From CAZUFB01 sp048173955 (GTDB lineage: Bacteria > Actinomycetota > Coriobacteriia > Coriobacteriales > UMGS124), in NCBI GenBank assembly GCA_048173955.1, contig DBEYOB010000014.1, forward strand, positions 1-33,417: 33,417 nucleotides of DNA. The letters are read 5' to 3'. Under the pieces are notes generated by a model, which was not told the origin of the DNA, made no database searches, and was given only the letters and a program-made list of their open reading frames with translations. The stretch's first letter is position 1, and every line of letters begins with the position of its first letter. Of this stretch, positions 31,233-33,417 are shown piece after piece. Both the position numbers and the translations under genes were made by a program.

Positions 31233-32468
31233 CTACTGTTTGTGCCCGTCGGCAGCGAGCCCCATATGCCGCAGCATGGCGTCGGCGGCACGTTTGGCCA
31301 TCTCGACGGTGTGCACCACGGTCTTGGGTCCGGTCACCACGTCGCCGGCGCCGAACACGCCCGGCACGCTCGTCTGGCAGTCGTCGTCGACCACGAGCAG
31401 GCCGCGGTCGTCACCTGCCAGCCCCTCGGTCGTGAGGAGCAGCTTGTTCATGGGCTTCTGCGACGCCGCGATGATCACCGTGTCGCAGGCTACCTGGTCG
31501 AGTCCCTCCTCGTAGCCGACCACCTTGTCGTCCTCGTCGAAGATTGCCGTCTTGAAGAGAGGGCCCGTCTCGTTGATTTCGGCGATCGCCTTGCCGTAGA
31601 CGATGTCGGCCCCGTCGAGCCGGGCGTACTCCACCTCATCCGAGCTGGCGGAGACGTGCTTGGAGCGCGCGTACATCGTCACGTGCCGCGCGCCGTTGCG
31701 AAACGCCGTGCGCGCGACGTCCATGGCGGTGTTGCCCACGCCGATGACCGCGACGTTCTCGCCGATCTCGTAGGACTCGGGGCTCACGAGGTAATCGAGG
31801 CCGAAGTGCACGTTGCCGCGCGTCTCCCCGGGGATGCCGAGCGTCTTGGCGCGCCAGGTCCCCGTGCCGATGAACACGGTGTAGTAGCCGTCGCGGAACA
31901 GGTTGTCGATGAGCAGCGCGTCGCCGATGGCGGTGTTGGGCCGGATCTTGACGCCGAGCCGCTCGAGCGCCAACCGGTAGCGCGCGACGGTCGTGCGTGG
32001 CAGGCGGAAGTCTGGGATGCCGTAGCGGAGCACGCCGCCGATCTCGGAGCGCTGTTCGAAGATGGTGACGTCGACGCCTGCCTGGGCGAGCCTGAAGGCT
32101 GCCACGATGCCTGCCGGGCCGCTTCCGATGACCGCGGCTTTCTTACCGGACGGCGCGGGCGCTTCGGGCCTCATGCGGTCGAGGTATGCGTCGGACACGT
32201 AGGATTCGATGGCCGAGAACTGCACCGGTGTGCCCTTGCGTCCGAGCACGCAGCCGCCCTGGCACTGCACGCCGTGGTTGCACACCAGCGCACAGACGAA
32301 CGAGAGCGGGTTGTTCTCGAACAGCAGCGCGCCGGCCTCCTCGATGCGGCGCTCTTTGAACAGGGCGATGGCCTGGGGAATGGGGGTGTGGACCGGGCAT
32401 GCCTCCTGGCAGCGCGGCCGTTTGCAGCCGAGGCAACGCTCAGCGTCTTCGATGATGTGCAGGGCCAT
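31233..32468 (-). CDS. GltD-type NAD(P)-dependent Fe-S flavoprotein
   Basis: A 411-residue oxidoreductase of the glutamate synthase small-subunit family. The N-terminal Fe-S domain has CLGCKRPRCQEACPVHTPIP and CALVCNHGVQCQGGC, the eight Cys for two [4Fe-4S] clusters. An FAD motif (AAVIGSGPAGIVAAFRLAQAG) follows, then FEQRSEIGGVLRYGIPDFRLP, a second nucleotide motif VAVIGVGNTAMDVARTA, and a C-terminal GVFGAGDVVTGPKTVVHTVEMAKRAA. Such proteins feed electrons from NAD(P)H to partner enzymes; GltB is absent here, so a different partner is possible. GGGAGACAC precedes ATG 32468. Confidence 0.9.
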   Translation of the reverse strand: MALHIIEDAERCLGCKRPRCQEACPVHTPIPQAIALFKERRIEEAGALLFENNPLSFVCALVCNHGVQCQGGCVLGRKGTPVQFSAIESYVSDAYLDRMRPEAPAPSGKKAAVIGSGPAGIVAAFRLAQAGVDVTIFEQRSEIGGVLRYGIPDFRLPRTTVARYRLALERLGVKIRPNTAIGDALLIDNLFRDGYYTVFIGTGTWRAKTLGIPGETRGNVHFGLDYLVSPESYEIGENVAVIGVGNTAMDVARTAFRNGARHVTMYARSKHVSASSDEVEYARLDGADIVYGKAIAEINETGPLFKTAIFDEDDKVVGYEEGLDQVACDTVIIAASQKPMNKLLLTTEGLAGDDRGLLVVDDDCQTSVPGVFGAGDVVTGPKTVVHTVEMAKRAADAMLRHMGLAADGHKQ

Positions 32469-32716
32469 GCGTGTCTCCCTCGTCCGTCTGGCGGGATCCA
32501 GTCTCGAACGGCATCAAGTCTAGCCGAGCCGCGTGGAGACGGGGCGGAAAACCATGCGGTGGCGCGCCTCCTGTCAAAAGACCACGCGCCGCGGTGACGG
32601 CATGCGGTCGAGGCACGGTGTGGTGGGGTAGGGAGAGGGCCGTTGGGGCGGGCTCACTTGTGACTCGGTCTCGTGTCTTCGCTCGCATCTTCACCCGCAT
32701 CCCCGCCTGCGTTCGC

Positions 32717-33001
32717 GCGATTCGTTCAATCCAGCCGGTTTTGGCTATCAAAGGTTGACACATGAGCCAGTGGACCGGATATTGAACGAATCGCTTGCGC
32801 CGGTTGACGACAGACCCTGCCCTTTTCGAACGCCAGGGTTTTCCGCGACAGAAAAACACCTGCTCATCCATGGGGTGGGGCGGGATGACCCGATTGCTGT
32901 CCCCTTTTGGGGCAGTCGGAGCGTTGCGTTGAACGGAACCGTCCATTCATTATCGCCCCTACTGGTTGTCAACTCAACTTTTGATAGCCAGTTGGGGCGA
33001 T
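32717..33001. other. Strongly structured non-coding region with four hairpins
   Basis: In the 702-bp gap between two minus-strand genes lie: hairpin 1, GCGATTCGTTCAAT (32717-32730) with a perfect partner at 32781-32794; a CAGG-TTTTC / GAAAA-CCTG hairpin (~32841-32870); a CTG-CCCC / GGGG-CAG hairpin (~32889-32921); and hairpin 4, ATCGCCCCTACTGG (32952-32965) with 32988-33001 at 13 of 14. The loops of 1 and 4 carry TGGCTATCAAA and its inverse, TTTGATAGCCA. This could be a structured RNA or a small element with hairpin ends. Outside it I see nothing definite. Confidence 0.55.
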
Positions 33002-33170
33002 TGTGAACGATTGCATCGGGCTTGTGTCAGACGTAAAGGTTTGGCTGTGCAAGAAAGGCAATGGTCCTTGGCAACGAGCGTTATGAGAAGGAGGCCAACC
33101 AGTGGAAGGCCCCCTCGAATCCTGCTGGAAGTTTGCCGACAAGCAGAAGCTCCGCGCCAAGTCGAACCTG

Positions 33171-33417
33171 CTAGCCCCGAGCCTGCTCCAGGGCCTCGTC
33201 GACCGCCGTGAAGATGGCGTTGGAGGTGATGGTGGCGCCGGAGACGCCGTCGACGCCCTCGGTGCCGTTGGCCTCCACGATCAGCTCGGGGAGCTGCTCG
33301 ATGGCGTTGGAGCCGATGCCCTGGGTCTCGGAGTTGTCGCCGACCTCGACGGAGGCGATCTTGCCGCCCTCGACGGTCACGGTCACCGGCACGTCGCCGC
33401 CGATGCCCTTGCCGGTG
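33171..33417 (-). CDS. C-terminal FMN-binding domain of a flavoprotein (5' end outside window)
   Basis: The last 81 residues of a larger protein, open to the window edge. They form an FMN-binding domain: KGIGGDVPVTVTVEGG, then IASVEVGDNSETQGIG, and DGVSGATITSNAIFTAV, whose SGAT Thr is the standard ApbE flavinylation site. The same domain closes the reductase at 26.7-28.6 kb, so this is probably a second exported FAD/FMN reductase, though a short stand-alone FMN carrier is possible. ApbE at the left edge is a candidate modifier. Confidence 0.85.
   Translation of the reverse strand, partial: TGKGIGGDVPVTVTVEGGKIASVEVGDNSETQGIGSNAIEQLPELIVEANGTEGVDGVSGATITSNAIFTAVDEALEQARG

Overview
The window is GC-rich, gene-dense DNA from an anaerobic actinobacterium, most likely of the class Coriobacteriia (Eggerthellaceae/Coriobacteriaceae-like). 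This is inferred from the GC content, the Tat-exported fumarate-reductase-type flavoproteins, the covalent-FMN machinery (ApbE and FMN-binding domains with SGAT motifs), the NhaC antiporter, the hydrogenase-maturation proteins and the MoeA-like protein. No rRNA or other species-level marker is present, so the exact taxon is not fixed.

Layout. 1-1.7 kb: 3' part of an ApbE flavin transferase overlapping a membrane-anchored NusG-II protein, then a 243-bp inverted-repeat element (A). 2.1-3.9 kb (minus): lipoprotein and D-2-hydroxyacid dehydrogenase. 4.1-4.9 kb: a Phd/YefM-ParE/RelE toxin-antitoxin pair and tRNA-Lys(CTT). 5-7.8 kb: HypA-like protein and divergent RecQ. 8.3-11.5 kb (minus): a Tat-exported fumarate-reductase-like flavoprotein and a divergent MoeA. 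12.3 kb: a hotdog thioesterase. 12.8-17.4 kb: a complete riboflavin operon (promoter, FMN riboswitch, ribD, ribE, ribBA, ribH), with a second 243-bp element (B) between ribBA and ribH. 17.6-18.9 kb: a peptide-deformylase-like gene without its catalytic Glu, then a DUF4160/DUF2442 pair enclosed by 55-bp direct repeats. 19-22.1 kb: a large exported protein with a caspase-like His/Cys signature. 22.2-23.7 kb (minus): NhaC. 24.5-25.5 kb: HypB and a small helical protein. 25.7-28.6 kb: a MerR regulator, a MerR-type promoter with a 19-bp spacer, and a Tat-exported FAD/FMN reductase interrupted by one in-frame UGA that would make a CxxU motif. 28.7-31.1 kb (minus): a small membrane protein, an XRE regulator, a 217-bp inverted-repeat element and ProC. 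31.2-32.5 kb (minus): a GltD-type Fe-S flavoprotein. 32.7-33.0 kb: a strongly folded non-coding region. 33.2 kb to the end: the C-terminal FMN-binding domain of another flavoprotein.

How the parts fit. Much of the window serves flavin-based extracytoplasmic electron transfer: riboflavin is made under FMN control, ApbE attaches FMN to SGAT motifs, and exported FAD/FMN reductases use these flavins to reduce terminal acceptors. The most interesting items are the UGA-containing reductase under its likely MerR switch, the two equal-length elements with conserved 48-nt ends, the repeat-flanked DUF4160/DUF2442 cassette, the caspase-like exported protein, and several intergenic inverted-repeat elements.
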